DNA from: Acidobacteriota bacterium
GTDB lineage: Bacteria > Acidobacteriota > Holophagae > Holophagales > Holophagaceae
NCBI GenBank assembly: GCA_014189895.1
Contig: BJFQ01000007.1
Span: forward strand, 1-60,388
Length of the DNA stretch: 60,388 bases
Direction of reading: 5' to 3'
The stretch's first letter is position 1. The number at the start of each line of letters is the position of its first letter. Positions 9,325-18,915 of the stretch are shown here, piece by piece. The position numbers and the translations under genes were made by a program. The notes beneath the pieces are model-generated. The model was given only the letters and a program-made list of their open reading frames with translations, did no database searches and was not told the origin of the DNA.

Positions 9325-9987
9325 TCAGGATCCCATCACATTCTTCTTGTCGAGTGACTTAGTAACAAGAATGAAGAGTACCGTTGCAGACACCTGAGAG
9401 ACAATAAAACCTAGAATGCTACTGGGATGAATGCCCACAAAGGTATTCGTCATCGACCGTGCAACCGTGACTGCAGGATTACAAAAGAAAGTAGACGAAG
9501 TAAACCAGTAGCCCGCAGTGACTATCAGGGCTACCGCTAGGGGAACTTCGTGCTGAGCGGACTTTGAGCGGTGATGAATAACGAATAATAGAATGAGGCT
9601 ACCTAAGAATTCACTCATCAATATACCAAAGCCCTCCCGCACCTGACTTGATGACTGTATGAGGGGAAGACCAAACATACCATGCGTGATCCATACACCT
9701 GCAATGGCTCCCAAGAACTGAGCCATGAAACAAAGAAACAAAGTTGGAGTATCAATTAACTTTTTCGACCAAGCCATCATGCTGACGAGCGGATTAAAAT
9801 GAGCAAAAGAGAAAGGCATGACCGTAGAAATAAGGACATAGAGACCCGCACCGGTCGCAATGCTGTTTCCCAAGAGGGTTAGAGCGGGGTTGCCAGGACC
9901 TAGAGAGGTCCCCATATACCCTGACCCGGTCACCACGCTAAGTAAAAATGCAGTTCCAAGCAACTCATACATAAAATGCTTTTTCAT
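9325..9987 (-). CDS. aqpS: Aquaglyceroporin-family channel, AqpS-like (arsenite efflux candidate)
   Basis: Six-helix MIP channel of 220 residues. The two half-helix signatures are Asn65-Pro66-Leu67 (FNPLVS, an NPL variant) and the canonical Asn170-Pro171-Ala172 (CNPAVTVAR) with the selectivity-filter Arg177. It starts one base after the arsenate reductase stop. In Sinorhizobium and relatives an AqpS channel replaces the ArsB pump: arsenate is reduced to arsenite, which leaves through the channel. The gene order here fits that model; the sequence alone cannot exclude a glycerol or water channel. Confidence 0.8.
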   Translation of the reverse strand: MKKHFMYELLGTAFLLSVVTGSGYMGTSLGPGNPALTLLGNSIATGAGLYVLISTVMPFSFAHFNPLVSMMAWSKKLIDTPTLFLCFMAQFLGAIAGVWITHGMFGLPLIQSSSQVREGFGILMSEFLGSLILLFVIHHRSKSAQHEVPLAVALIVTAGYWFTSSTFFCNPAVTVARSMTNTFVGIHPSSILGFIVSQVSATVLFILVTKSLDKKNVMGS

Positions 9988-10476
9988 TTAGGATCCATGA
10001 ATGTCAGTAAGTTTTTTTTGTAATGCACTCCTGTCCATTACATCTAGGGGTAAGGCACAGAGATCTTCAATAGACTTTCTTAGACGATACGCTAAATCAA
10101 GGAATGCTTTTCGTTTAAAAACATCGTCTCCTTCTAGTCGCGATGGATCGACGAATCCCCAATGAGCTAGAATCGGTTGGCCTAGCCAGACAGGACAAGA
10201 TTCATCTGCGGCTTGATCACAAACCGTGATAACAAAATCCATTTGGGGAGCATTAAGTCGAGTAAACTCAGACCAGTCTTTTGACCGGAGTTTATCTGAA
10301 GGGTACCCCATCTCAATGGCTAACTCGGCCGCGATAGGATTTACAGTGTTGCTAGGATGTGAGCCCGCTGAATAGCCAACTAGCCGACCTCGTGAGTAGA
10401 CAGTGGCCGTAGCTTCAGCCAAGATGGAGCGGGCAGAGTTATGGGTACATAAAAATAGAATGTTGTAGCTGTTCAT
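9988..10476 (-). CDS. arsC: Arsenate reductase, low-molecular-weight phosphatase type
   Basis: Cytoplasmic enzyme reducing arsenate to arsenite with thioredoxin-type thiols. The P-loop C-x5-R-S (CTHNSARS) lies at residues 10-17 of the chosen product, and further Cys residues follow in ITVCDQAADESCPVW, as expected for the thiol relay of this class; the DPSRLEGDD segment fits the general acid loop. The start is ambiguous: ATG 10476 fits the family N terminus, whereas a GTG at 10497 would add seven residues. It is followed immediately by the AqpS-like channel. No arsR repressor gene is seen beside it, which is unusual. Confidence 0.9.
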   Translation of the reverse strand: MNSYNILFLCTHNSARSILAEATATVYSRGRLVGYSAGSHPSNTVNPIAAELAIEMGYPSDKLRSKDWSEFTRLNAPQMDFVITVCDQAADESCPVWLGQPILAHWGFVDPSRLEGDDVFKRKAFLDLAYRLRKSIEDLCALPLDVMDRSALQKKLTDIHGS

Positions 10477-10611
10477 AGTCACTCGAACATTTTTCACATG
10501 CAGATCTTTTTTTAGAATATCTCACATCATCAGTCCTTAGTCTCAGGTTACAGAGTCTTTACGGGAGGGACTATGAAGTGGGCTTACTCTAGTCGGGATG
10601 CAACCAAAGAT

Positions 10612-10688
<77 letters not shown>

Positions 10689-10722
10689 ATTGAGTCCCTT
10701 AGTCTAACGCAAAATGAGGGCC

Positions 10723-13700
10723 TTACAAAGAGGAGGTATCGAAATGGACAGAAGGAACGGACTCCAAGGTATCCGTTAGAACGTTATAAAGATAACCTTC
10801 GATTTGGGCCTCAGGATGGAGGACCTGAAGGCGAAACATATAACGCCCCACTTGCTTTCGGTAATCGTCGAGTTTGAAATCCGGAATGCTGCGTTTGTAA
10901 TCGACCACGATTACTCGCTTGGGATTCGCACGATCGGGTTCCCACATCACTAAATCCGCAAATCCGGTTTCCAGGGAGACCGCGGTTCCTTCCAGAGGAT
11001 ATTCGGTACGTCGAGGAAGTGACAACCATCCTTGTTCATCAAGTTTTTTCAAACATCGCTCGGCTTGAGGAATGACGTCTTCGTAAAAAGGGATGGATCG
11101 ATAAGGTTGGAGCCAGGCTGCCCGGGCACCAGGAGGGACTAGTAAAAGTTCACGGACTAATTCATGAAGCGCGAGGCCCTGACGTCGCGCACGATCTTCT
11201 TCGGGCGTGGATTCGTGAAAAACCTTCTCGCCGTGATCAACGCGGCTCGGATGATGGGGGGACGATTCGGCGATCGGAACAAAGCCCGAAGGAACAGGAT
11301 CCACTGCGAGCGGAGTATGATCGTCGTAAATGCTAACGTCGGGAACGCCTTCTCTGATTTCGGTTCCTAGGACAGCCCAATCATTTGAACGGGCTTTCTT
11401 TTTCGTACGCTCCTCATTCAGATGCCAGGGCATCTCCCAACGATTTTCCGGGACTCCATCCCATTCTTTTTTATTTTTCACCCGGGCCTTTTGGATCAAC
11501 ATGACTCGAGATTTAGCTCGAGTGACCGCTACATAAAAGAGATTCGTGGAATCTTCAAGCTCTTTCGCGCGCGTTTGAGACTTTACATTTCTTAATTGAC
11601 TCCCGTTGAGTGTGCCCAAAGACCAACCCGTCTTAAAAACCTGATCTTCATTCAAGGAATAGAGACTTCCCTTCGGAACACGATTGGGCGGAGTTCCAAA
11701 TAAGGGCAAAATGACACTATCAAACTCTAAACCTTTCGATTGGTGAATCGTCGAGACGATTAAGTCGACCGAAGCCTCATCCAAAAGCGCATCCCCTTTA
11801 TTGGAAGCCTGATAATTTTCTTGAATTTGGAAGTAAGCCACTGAGGGAGAGTCGCTCAGTTCTCGAGTAGCCGTCATCCATTCTTCGAGATTCCGTCGTG
11901 CTCTTTCGGCTTCAAGGCGACCAAAAACCTGCAGTGCGTTGATGAGTTCCAAGACGCCCGGTTGACGCATCAGTCCTTCGGAGAGAAGTCGAGCCGTTGT
12001 GTACCCTTCTAAAGAAGCTAACCAGAGAAGGCCTTCGGAATAAGTCGAGGGCTGCTCGATCAGATAATGAAGGCGTTCTAAGCCTTGAGTAAATTCTTTT
12101 TCTTGGCAGAGACGGGCTGCTTTGAACAAATCTTGATCCGTCATGCCTATCCAAGGAGATCGCAAAAGCACAAAGAGATGACGAGGCTCTCCGGGTTCAG
12201 CAAAGAAGCCTAGCAGCGCATTCATGAGTCGCACGCCCGGACTTTCCAGGCGACCCTCGTTCGTTCGAAGCATCGCCTCGATGCCCCGTTCACGGAGATG
12301 GCGCATTAATTTGTGCACATTCGTCCGGCGAGCGATCAAAAGAGCTCGGGTGGGTTTGGCTTTATCTTCCGTGGGTCCAAAACCTGCATGCTGCCACCCC
12401 TCTTCACGAGCGAGGGCGGTAATCCATGGAAAAGCGGACGTCAAATCATAGCCTTGATTTTTTTCAGGCTTCACTAACGTAATCCCTAGTGTGGCTCCCT
12501 GCTGATGATCCGGATGTTCCGCCCGTTGATCTTCATCAAAGATTTCATAGTTGGGAAGTATTTTGGGGAATAGACTTCGAACAACAAAATTCGCAAGCCC
12601 TACGATCGGTGCTCGCGATCGAAAGTTAGTTAACAGCGAGTAGGCTTGTCCTTGAGGAGCCTGTTGAATCTTATTTCTCAGTAGAGTGGAGTCCCCCCCG
12701 CGAAAACTATAGATGGCTTGTTTAGTATCCCCTACCACGATGAGTCGATCTGGGCGGAGGTAGATCAAGAACGTATCTTGAACGGGATTGGCATCTTGAT
12801 ATTCGTCGATCAAAAGTAATTTGGGAGGGGTGGGAAGAGGATTTTTTGACAAATATTGGCAGGTTTGTCGGACAATATCGCCGTACGTCATCCAATGGTA
12901 TTGGGACTTTCTTTTTCCAAAGACCGTGAGCGCCTTTTCGAGACCTTGCGCCACATGCTGCTCTAAGAGATCCGTATAATCACGAAGCGCTTGGACAAAA
13001 TCATCAAGATCAGGGCGATCATCTGCGAAATAGGATTTGATCGACTCTTCATCATTGAAAAATAAGTCATTCCATCGGGCAATCTGTTTAATGGCGGCTC
13101 GTCCCTTGGTTGTGACGGGAACAGGACGCAAGTGCGTCAGAATATTTTGAAAATATTGATGGGGGGCACCCGCCTTGGTTAATTTTGCGAGTCGCTGGGG
13201 TTCTACCACGAGGGCATTGAAATCTTTGACTAAGCGCTGTGCCGTCATCTCTAGAGAGCCGAGGGGCGGCCATATTTCCCTCCAGTTACCCTGTCCATCC
13301 ATAAAACTGTCATAAATTTGAGCGAGGCGAGACCAGTCGTGACCTACCGCGGAGAGCATTTCTTCCCCCAGCCCTTCCGGCAAGGATTTCCAGGTCGTAC
13401 GACATACCGATTTGAGGAGTCGAGTTAATTTAGGATGCGTGATTTCAATAATTCCCTTTTCGGGAAGGCCAATGATCCCCAGCGCGGCTCCATGGATGGT
13501 GGTGACGGGTAAGAGTTGGGCTTCTCGTCGAATCGAAACCCAATAATTGCGAGCGTCATGAGGAGATTGGGTCCAGGCGGGCCAAACCCCCTCGGTGGAT
13601 TTCCATTGACGGGCGGCGTATGCAAACTCGGTGTCGATCTCGTGGGTCTGACACGTGTCATCCCAAGCTTTCCAATCATCGGAAAGCAGTGGCTGGAGCA

Positions 13701-13965
13701 AAGGAGTCCATGCCCCTTCGGATAGCGTCGCGATTTTTTCGAGAGGTCGAATAATACGATCTTTAAGATCACTGGCGGAATCATTGGTATAACTCATGGC
13801 CATGAGCTCGTGAGGACGCGCCAAGCCTTGCCCTAGAAATCCTAAAATGAACGTGACCAAGGAAAAAGTTTTTCCGCTGCCTGCACTCGCGGAGAGCACC
13901 AAGGAGGGCTCCTGAAGAGTCCCGACTTGGAAGGCATCTTTGAGTTTCAGCTCAGGAAGTTTCAT
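10723..13965 (-). CDS. addA: AddA/RecB-type UvrD helicase-nuclease
   Basis: Double-strand-break end-processing helicase with a C-terminal nuclease, preparing ends for RecA. Start chosen at ATG 13965, which has an AGGAG site at proper spacing and gives 1080 residues; longer frames reach far into addB. Walker A is ASAGSGKT at residues 26-33. Walker B is LLLIDEYQDANPVQ, followed by VVGDTKQAIYSFRG (UvrD motif III) and a later STIHQSKGLEFDSVIL (motif V) and FYVAVTRAKSRV (motif VI). Near the C terminus, GFADLVMWEP and VVDYKRS supply a PD-(D/E)XK nuclease site. It overlaps addB by 14 bases, so subunits are made together. Confidence 0.92.
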   Translation of the reverse strand: MKLPELKLKDAFQVGTLQEPSLVLSASAGSGKTFSLVTFILGFLGQGLARPHELMAMSYTNDSASDLKDRIIRPLEKIATLSEGAWTPLLQPLLSDDWKAWDDTCQTHEIDTEFAYAARQWKSTEGVWPAWTQSPHDARNYWVSIRREAQLLPVTTIHGAALGIIGLPEKGIIEITHPKLTRLLKSVCRTTWKSLPEGLGEEMLSAVGHDWSRLAQIYDSFMDGQGNWREIWPPLGSLEMTAQRLVKDFNALVVEPQRLAKLTKAGAPHQYFQNILTHLRPVPVTTKGRAAIKQIARWNDLFFNDEESIKSYFADDRPDLDDFVQALRDYTDLLEQHVAQGLEKALTVFGKRKSQYHWMTYGDIVRQTCQYLSKNPLPTPPKLLLIDEYQDANPVQDTFLIYLRPDRLIVVGDTKQAIYSFRGGDSTLLRNKIQQAPQGQAYSLLTNFRSRAPIVGLANFVVRSLFPKILPNYEIFDEDQRAEHPDHQQGATLGITLVKPEKNQGYDLTSAFPWITALAREEGWQHAGFGPTEDKAKPTRALLIARRTNVHKLMRHLRERGIEAMLRTNEGRLESPGVRLMNALLGFFAEPGEPRHLFVLLRSPWIGMTDQDLFKAARLCQEKEFTQGLERLHYLIEQPSTYSEGLLWLASLEGYTTARLLSEGLMRQPGVLELINALQVFGRLEAERARRNLEEWMTATRELSDSPSVAYFQIQENYQASNKGDALLDEASVDLIVSTIHQSKGLEFDSVILPLFGTPPNRVPKGSLYSLNEDQVFKTGWSLGTLNGSQLRNVKSQTRAKELEDSTNLFYVAVTRAKSRVMLIQKARVKNKKEWDGVPENRWEMPWHLNEERTKKKARSNDWAVLGTEIREGVPDVSIYDDHTPLAVDPVPSGFVPIAESSPHHPSRVDHGEKVFHESTPEEDRARRQGLALHELVRELLLVPPGARAAWLQPYRSIPFYEDVIPQAERCLKKLDEQGWLSLPRRTEYPLEGTAVSLETGFADLVMWEPDRANPKRVIVVDYKRSIPDFKLDDYRKQVGRYMFRLQVLHPEAQIEGYLYNVLTDTLESVPSVHFDTSSL

Positions 13966-16918
13966 AGGTTTCTCCTGAATCATCACTGTCTTCGTCGTCC
14001 TCGCTGAGCGCGTCAAAAAGATCCACCGGGCGTCCACAAAGTGCCGAAAAATCGCAATATTCACACGCATCGCTCGGGGTGACCCGATAACGACCCGATT
14101 GAGCTTCGGTGACAAGATGAGCAATCACTCTTTTAAGACGCTCCTGATGTTCGAGACCTCCCTCATCCGCTCCGAAGAAAGAAGAGACGACCTGTTCCTT
14201 AAAGTCCTTGAGTGGAACGAGCGCCGCACTGGTTTTCAAGGACTCCTGGTGTTGAATAATGAGTTGATATACAAAACCCTGCATGAATGTTCCCCAGGGA
14301 CCTTCAGAATCTAATTTCACTTTCGACCGAAGACTACTCATCGCTGAGGATTTAAAGTCTAAGACACGATAAAAAGATTGACTCGGATCGGAACACACCA
14401 TTTTTTCTAAACGATCGAGTTGACCCACAAGCCAAAAAGTTTTTCCGTCAATCTCGATCGGAATGGCTTCAGATTTCACTTCGGATTGAACCTCTTGTCG
14501 GAGCCAAGTTACATCGGTCGGAAGACTAAATCGAGCCATTTCCTCTTTCGTAGGAATATTCAATCCTCCTCCGAGATCCCAGACGACAAAACGAGCTAAT
14601 TCATAGAGTCGTTCCCGAATAAAGAAATCCATATTAGATTTTTGAATGCGATTGAACCCATCCTTATCCATCCATGCGGATCCCCGCTTTGTCCACAGCG
14701 TTTCGAAGTGCTCACGCATCGAAAGCTCCGACGTGGGGTCAAGACCCTTGCCTCGGAGAAAAGCGACTTGTGCAGCGGTCCAATCCTCGGCCGTTGGATG
14801 GTCTTCATGGAGATTGCTTAGGAGACGATGGAGGTACGTACCTCCCTTTAGGGTTAGACTGTTGCTTTCTTTGAGAGATTTAAGTTGGAGCATTTCCTCG
14901 CTAAAAGAACGGAAAGCACAGCCGGCGAGTTTTTGAAGTTGGGTGGGCGAGATGGGATCACGTGCACTCAGGCCTTTGACCCAAGAGGATCCTTCGATAT
15001 GATCGGGCGAAGCACTCTCGCTGCTGAAGAATTGCGTCTGGCGTTGTTCCGTCAAAGGGTGTTGGGTATGCCCTGACCATCGATGGGCTAAATATGAACG
15101 AGACACAGCCTGCCAGTCTCCGGCGCCTTCTAGGCTTCTCCAAAAAACACTTGATGATTGTTTTTGTTCAGCAGAATTCCGGCCCGAGTACAACGCCAGA
15201 AGATGACGCCGGGTTAAGGCTAGCACCTTATTAAAGCCAAATGCATCTCGTTGATAAGCCCGAGGCATCGTTTCTTGCTCTTCGGTACGTGGCAACCAAA
15301 AGGTTTGAACCAAATAGAGCGGGTTTTGGGTATCTCGATAGTGTTTTCGCAAGGCTTGATTGATTAAAAATTTACGATCCCAGTCTAGAAAGGGATTGGG
15401 CGCCGCGTTCGACGGCCACACGCCATCTTCGAGATCTAAGATCAGCGTGACCTCACTGCCCTGCCAATGACGAAGGATGGCCGACGGAGTGATGAGCTGA
15501 ATCCCTTTCTTGCCTTGCACAATGGAGTCTGAAAGAGCCGTCTCTAAGAAAAGCTTGAGCGCACTCAGCATGTATTCAAAAGAGACTGGCTCAGTCAAAT
15601 CATGCCAGGCTTCATCTAACAAACCCTGAGTGGTGAAATAGCGACCTCGATGGTGAATGAGATCTAGCGCTAAGATCAATTCGCGAATGCGCTGAGACCA
15701 AGTCGAACTATCATCGGGATGATCTGTTCCTAGGGGCATCGGCGAACTATTTTTAAAATCGATGAGTCTCATCCATAGCGTCTTTAAGTCGGCATCGTGA
15801 GTCAGAAGGATTTTTTCAAGGAAAGACTCATTAAGATCCGCCATCTCGTCATGATCTTGGAGCTTGCGGATGAGGTTATGAAGGTGCTTTTGTCGATCCA
15901 CCTCGGTCGTTTCATTCGGTTCCAGCGTGGAGCTCAATCCATGGGCGACATGGATGGGATCATTTTCTGCAAGTCCTTCCAACATCGTCAACAGAGCTGA
16001 CCATTCGGGAGCATAAATTAAAGGGCGTCCTTTGACCGATCGAAGCGTGATTCCTTCAGCATTGAGCATCGACTCAAGGAGCGGAGCGACTTCCGTGGGA
16101 TTAGCGTGGACCACGGTGATTGCTGACGTGGGGACTCGATCTTCACTGGGCTCGTGAAGATGAACCCAGTAAACAATTTCATCGACGGCGGCACGAAGCG
16201 ACGCAAAAGGACTGGCTACTTTCCCGCGTTGCAAATGAAGCCGGCCCTCTGCTTCGAGATTGAGCGGTCCTTCAAAAAGATTGGCGAGGTTCTTTCCCCA
16301 GGGATTACTACCCCATGACGAAGGTGTTTCAATCTCGACATGATTCGCATCCGCCAAATAGCCCTCAATGGGATCCAGAATATCCTTAATAAGATAAGGT
16401 TGTTGACGCGCTTCTTTGTCTTTACCCAAAGCCAACTCAAACTTAAATTTAAATTGGGTCAACTGACTGACCGCTTGAAGATAGATAGGTTGCATCTGAT
16501 CGAGCCCTAAGACAATGGCTCCATCCACCTCTGGGTCTCGGTCGGTCCATACGGTACTGTCGTCGATAGGTTTTTGGAAGCGGGTCCAAAGTTCATCAGG
16601 GATCTCAACGTAGGACGATTGATGCACTGCTTGGAGGTAACTTTCTAAATGACGAATTAAGGCTGCTAAGGAATGTGGATCGCTGGCCTCTCCCATAGTT
16701 AGATCAAGTGATTTCAAGAACAAGGGAAAGAGACCTTGCTCCATGAGTTCTCGACACGCACGAGCGCGTGCTTGGAGATGCGCACTTGATAGCAGCGGTC
16801 GACCATCCGTCTTTGACCACTGATGTTCAACTTTAAGGTGCAACATCATGGCCACAGAGCCCGGAATGGCACCTTGGCGGGTGGGGACGACCACGCCTTC
16901 AAATAGTTGAAAACTCAT
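13952..16918 (-). CDS. addB: AddB-type subunit with iron-sulfur nuclease domain
   Basis: Partner of the helicase-nuclease downstream. The 988-residue protein has a degenerate helicase-like middle (VTLILDLEDGVWPSNAAPNPF is typical of AddB/RecC-like proteins). Its C-terminal PD-(D/E)XK nuclease shows VLDFKSS. The four-cysteine iron-sulfur staple of AddB is present: one Cys in QKLAGCAFRSF and three at the end, Cys952, Cys955 and Cys961 in CEYCDFSALC. No Walker A motif is visible at the N terminus, so ATP hydrolysis is probably confined to AddA. The last 20 residues are strongly acidic. It is the first gene of the pair. Confidence 0.88.
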   Translation of the reverse strand: MSFQLFEGVVVPTRQGAIPGSVAMMLHLKVEHQWSKTDGRPLLSSAHLQARARACRELMEQGLFPLFLKSLDLTMGEASDPHSLAALIRHLESYLQAVHQSSYVEIPDELWTRFQKPIDDSTVWTDRDPEVDGAIVLGLDQMQPIYLQAVSQLTQFKFKFELALGKDKEARQQPYLIKDILDPIEGYLADANHVEIETPSSWGSNPWGKNLANLFEGPLNLEAEGRLHLQRGKVASPFASLRAAVDEIVYWVHLHEPSEDRVPTSAITVVHANPTEVAPLLESMLNAEGITLRSVKGRPLIYAPEWSALLTMLEGLAENDPIHVAHGLSSTLEPNETTEVDRQKHLHNLIRKLQDHDEMADLNESFLEKILLTHDADLKTLWMRLIDFKNSSPMPLGTDHPDDSSTWSQRIRELILALDLIHHRGRYFTTQGLLDEAWHDLTEPVSFEYMLSALKLFLETALSDSIVQGKKGIQLITPSAILRHWQGSEVTLILDLEDGVWPSNAAPNPFLDWDRKFLINQALRKHYRDTQNPLYLVQTFWLPRTEEQETMPRAYQRDAFGFNKVLALTRRHLLALYSGRNSAEQKQSSSVFWRSLEGAGDWQAVSRSYLAHRWSGHTQHPLTEQRQTQFFSSESASPDHIEGSSWVKGLSARDPISPTQLQKLAGCAFRSFSEEMLQLKSLKESNSLTLKGGTYLHRLLSNLHEDHPTAEDWTAAQVAFLRGKGLDPTSELSMREHFETLWTKRGSAWMDKDGFNRIQKSNMDFFIRERLYELARFVVWDLGGGLNIPTKEEMARFSLPTDVTWLRQEVQSEVKSEAIPIEIDGKTFWLVGQLDRLEKMVCSDPSQSFYRVLDFKSSAMSSLRSKVKLDSEGPWGTFMQGFVYQLIIQHQESLKTSAALVPLKDFKEQVVSSFFGADEGGLEHQERLKRVIAHLVTEAQSGRYRVTPSDACEYCDFSALCGRPVDLFDALSEDDEDSDDSGETYETS

Positions 16919-16945
16919 AGGACTACTAGTCTAGATTAGGAAGAC

Positions 16946-16974
16946 AAAAAAAGCGGGCTAAGCCCGCTTTTTTT
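16946..16974 (-). terminator. Intrinsic terminator after the small cysteine-rich gene
   Basis: An inverted repeat AGCGGGC / GCCCGCT with a three-base loop, flanked by A-runs and T-runs on both sides, lies 19 bases past the stop of the 72-residue secreted protein. It reads as a classical rho-independent terminator on the minus strand, separating that gene from addB, and could work in the other direction as well. Confidence 0.85.
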
Positions 16975-16992
16975 GTGAATAATATGAAGCCC

Positions 16993-17211
16993 TTATTTCT
17001 TGGGGGCGTTTTTGGGGGTACCGTCGGCATTTAGGTACTTTTCCGGCGAACTAGTTAACTTTCTCTCACAGGAACCGCAACAGATACGGTACTCGGCGTC
17101 CTTGACTTTGACAATTTGACTCTTGTCGTTGACAGGTGAGCCCATGACGGGGCAGATAGTGTTAGTTGCGGGTGTGCTGAGCAGCACAAGGGCAGCAAGA
17201 ATTTGAAACAT
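16993..17211 (-). CDS. Small secreted cysteine-rich protein, YHS/TRASH-like
   Basis: A 72-residue product with an N-terminal hydrophobic signal segment (residues 1-15). It is followed by Cys20 in ICPVMG and a CCGSC cluster (Cys44, Cys45, Cys48) in the order expected for YHS/TRASH-like metal-binding domains, ending KLTSSPEKYL. Such domains bind heavy metals such as copper. It is likely periplasmic. A paralogue lies 109 bases upstream in the same orientation, and a terminator follows. The exact metal and role are not known. Confidence 0.75.
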   Translation of the reverse strand: MFQILAALVLLSTPATNTICPVMGSPVNDKSQIVKVKDAEYRICCGSCERKLTSSPEKYLNADGTPKNAPKK

Positions 17212-17320
17212 GTAAACTCCTTTTGGGGGCTATTGAGTTTAAGCCCTGTATTTATCCTATTATGAAGATGGCCATGATTTGAAAGAGGATTATCTCGACA
17301 ATCGAAAAGCTATATTTACT

Positions 17321-17593
17321 CTAGGACTTACAGGGAGTGCATTCGCTACTCTTCTTTTTATTCTTGGGTGGTTTAACGGCTGGCTTTATGGCGCCATCCT
17401 TATCGATGTATCTGTCGGGATCAGCGCTCAGTTTCTTTACGCAGCCACCACAGCACACCCGATATTGACGCCCTTTAACTTCAACTACTCGCCGGGTTTT
17501 CTCAGTTACTTTTACCCAAGGCATAACCGGGCACACCGAATAAGAGGGTTCGATACCGATTATCATCAAAGAGGCGATCAAAGAAAAAAACAT
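17321..17593 (-). CDS. Second small secreted cysteine-rich protein, YHS/TRASH-like
   Basis: A 90-residue paralogue of the gene just downstream. It has a signal segment (residues 1-19), then VCPVMPWV with Cys21, then YRVCCGGCVKKLSADPDRYI with Cys47, Cys48 and Cys51. The C-terminal tail is lysine-rich and ends in an extra CTPC pair (Cys85, Cys88) that the other copy lacks. A plus-strand frame covering the same bases is the less likely reading because it lacks these conserved features. A shared extracytoplasmic metal-binding role is inferred. Confidence 0.75.
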   Translation of the reverse strand: MFFSLIASLMIIGIEPSYSVCPVMPWVKVTEKTRRVVEVKGRQYRVCCGGCVKKLSADPDRYIDKDGAIKPAVKPPKNKKKSSECTPCKS

Positions 17594-17809
17594 ATTAGCT
17601 CCTTTAGGCGATATCCTCTATTTTCAATAATATTGAGTCTCAATTTTAATATTCATTTACCTCCATAAAGATCTCGAGCCAACACCCCCCCCCAATTTCC
17701 GCGATATCAATATCGAAGAAAGGCCCATAAACATTGGTCTCGCTAGTATATTGTTCCAAAAGTTGCCATGATGAAGGTTTACTACCACGACCCCTACGAG
17801 AAGGACCCT

Positions 17810-18865
17810 ATGATCGAGCGTGAATATGTCATTATCGGTGGTGGTATCGCCGGCCTTTCCACTGCCATGGCCCTCGCCAAAGAAGGCAAACGAAGCATTG
17901 CCCTCATTGATCGTGAATTGAGCTCTTCCTACCATGCCTCCGGTAAGAATGCGGGAATTGTTCGAACCCTGACCGGCGATTTAGATTTAACTGCGTTAAC
18001 CAAAGAAGGTCGAAACATGCTCGTTCAAGCGGGGCTCATGAAACATACGGGGGGTCATTTACTTGCGGACAAACGCGAACTGCTTTCACCTTACCTTAAA
18101 GAAGCTCGTAAATTAGGTATCTCGGCTACCATCGGCAAAGGCTCGGGCATCATGGGCTTGAAATCTGAAGAGCATCTTAAAATTGAGGACGATGGAACGC
18201 TGGATATTCCCGCCGTCCTTAAATATTGTTCCGAGAGTTTAGAACGCTCCGGCATTGATTTATTTTTTAACTCACCCGTATCTTTGATTACTCCCACTGA
18301 TAAAGGGATGATTGTCACGATTCCGAGCAATGAAATTCGCGCCAAAACCCTCATCAATGCAGCGGGGGCTTGGGCTTCCCGTATTAGCCAAATGGCAGGA
18401 GGCATGGCTTTGCCCCTTGCTACTCACCAAAGGCATCTTTCTTGGTCTGCAGCCCCCTATCCTTCTAAGGGTCCTTGGGCTTGGTGGATGGACCGATCTT
18501 TATACTTGAGAGCGCTCGATGGAGGCGTGCTTTTTTCCCCTTGCGATAATGCGATAGCCGAACCTCCGTCTTCGCATACATACCCTGTGGATGGCCCTGT
18601 TATCGAAGAACTCGCCAATACGATTAAAAATGTTGCGCCCGTCTTCAAAGACACGCCTCTGGGAAAAACTTGGAGTGCCCTCCGAACTTTTACACCTGAT
18701 AAAAAATTCGTCGTTGGTTGGGATAAAGTGAATCCCCGACTCTTTTGGGTAGCGGGGCTCGGTGGTCATGGTATGACCGCAGGCTTTGCCATTGGCGAAC
18801 TAGCTAAAAATTTACTCTTAAATCCCCAAAAACATCCACTGAATCTAGATCGGATTAAACTCTAA
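17810..18865 (+). CDS. FAD-dependent amine/amino-acid oxidoreductase (DAO family)
   Basis: Flavoenzyme of the D-amino-acid oxidase / glycine oxidase fold. The start at ATG 17810 is preceded by GAGAAGGA; upstream in-frame codons lack family content. The dinucleotide-binding fold opens the protein (YVIIGGGIAGLSTAMALAKEG, glycines at 10-12 and 15). A SGKNAGIVR segment follows, and FAD-contact glycines recur in LFWVAGLGGHGMTAG near the C terminus. The length of 351 residues is normal. No cofactor or substrate gene is adjacent, so the substrate is unknown. It is a single-gene unit closed by a terminator. Confidence 0.85.
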   Translation: MIEREYVIIGGGIAGLSTAMALAKEGKRSIALIDRELSSSYHASGKNAGIVRTLTGDLDLTALTKEGRNMLVQAGLMKHTGGHLLADKRELLSPYLKEARKLGISATIGKGSGIMGLKSEEHLKIEDDGTLDIPAVLKYCSESLERSGIDLFFNSPVSLITPTDKGMIVTIPSNEIRAKTLINAAGAWASRISQMAGGMALPLATHQRHLSWSAAPYPSKGPWAWWMDRSLYLRALDGGVLFSPCDNAIAEPPSSHTYPVDGPVIEELANTIKNVAPVFKDTPLGKTWSALRTFTPDKKFVVGWDKVNPRLFWVAGLGGHGMTAGFAIGELAKNLLLNPQKHPLNLDRIKL

Positions 18866-18866
18866 T

Positions 18867-18897
18867 AAAAAATCCCCCTTCGTCAGGGAGATTTTTT
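18867..18897 (+). terminator. Terminator after the FAD oxidoreductase gene
   Basis: AAAAAATC at 18867-18874 pairs with GATTTTTT at 18890-18897, with an inner CCC/GGG stem and one bulged base. It begins one base past the stop codon and ends in a T-run on the plus strand. Confidence 0.7.
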
Positions 18898-18915
18898 ATT
18901 TTCTCGAAGTAGGTA

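Noticed and set aside
10498-10611. tRNA-proximal attachment site or integrase remnants that would mark a mobile island.
   Set aside because: No direct repeat of the tRNA 3' end and no recombinase gene is visible in the window, so an island is only a possibility.
13966-14124. A longer N terminus for AddA reaching 53 residues into addB.
   Set aside because: The extra residues match no family sequence, and ATG 13965 has a clear AGGAG site and the normal N terminus before Walker A.
17279-17668. A plus-strand reading frame of 129 codons across the cysteine-rich gene.
   Set aside because: It overlaps the minus-strand gene almost fully, has no recognisable family, and the minus-strand product shows a signal peptide and a Cys pattern shared with its neighbour.
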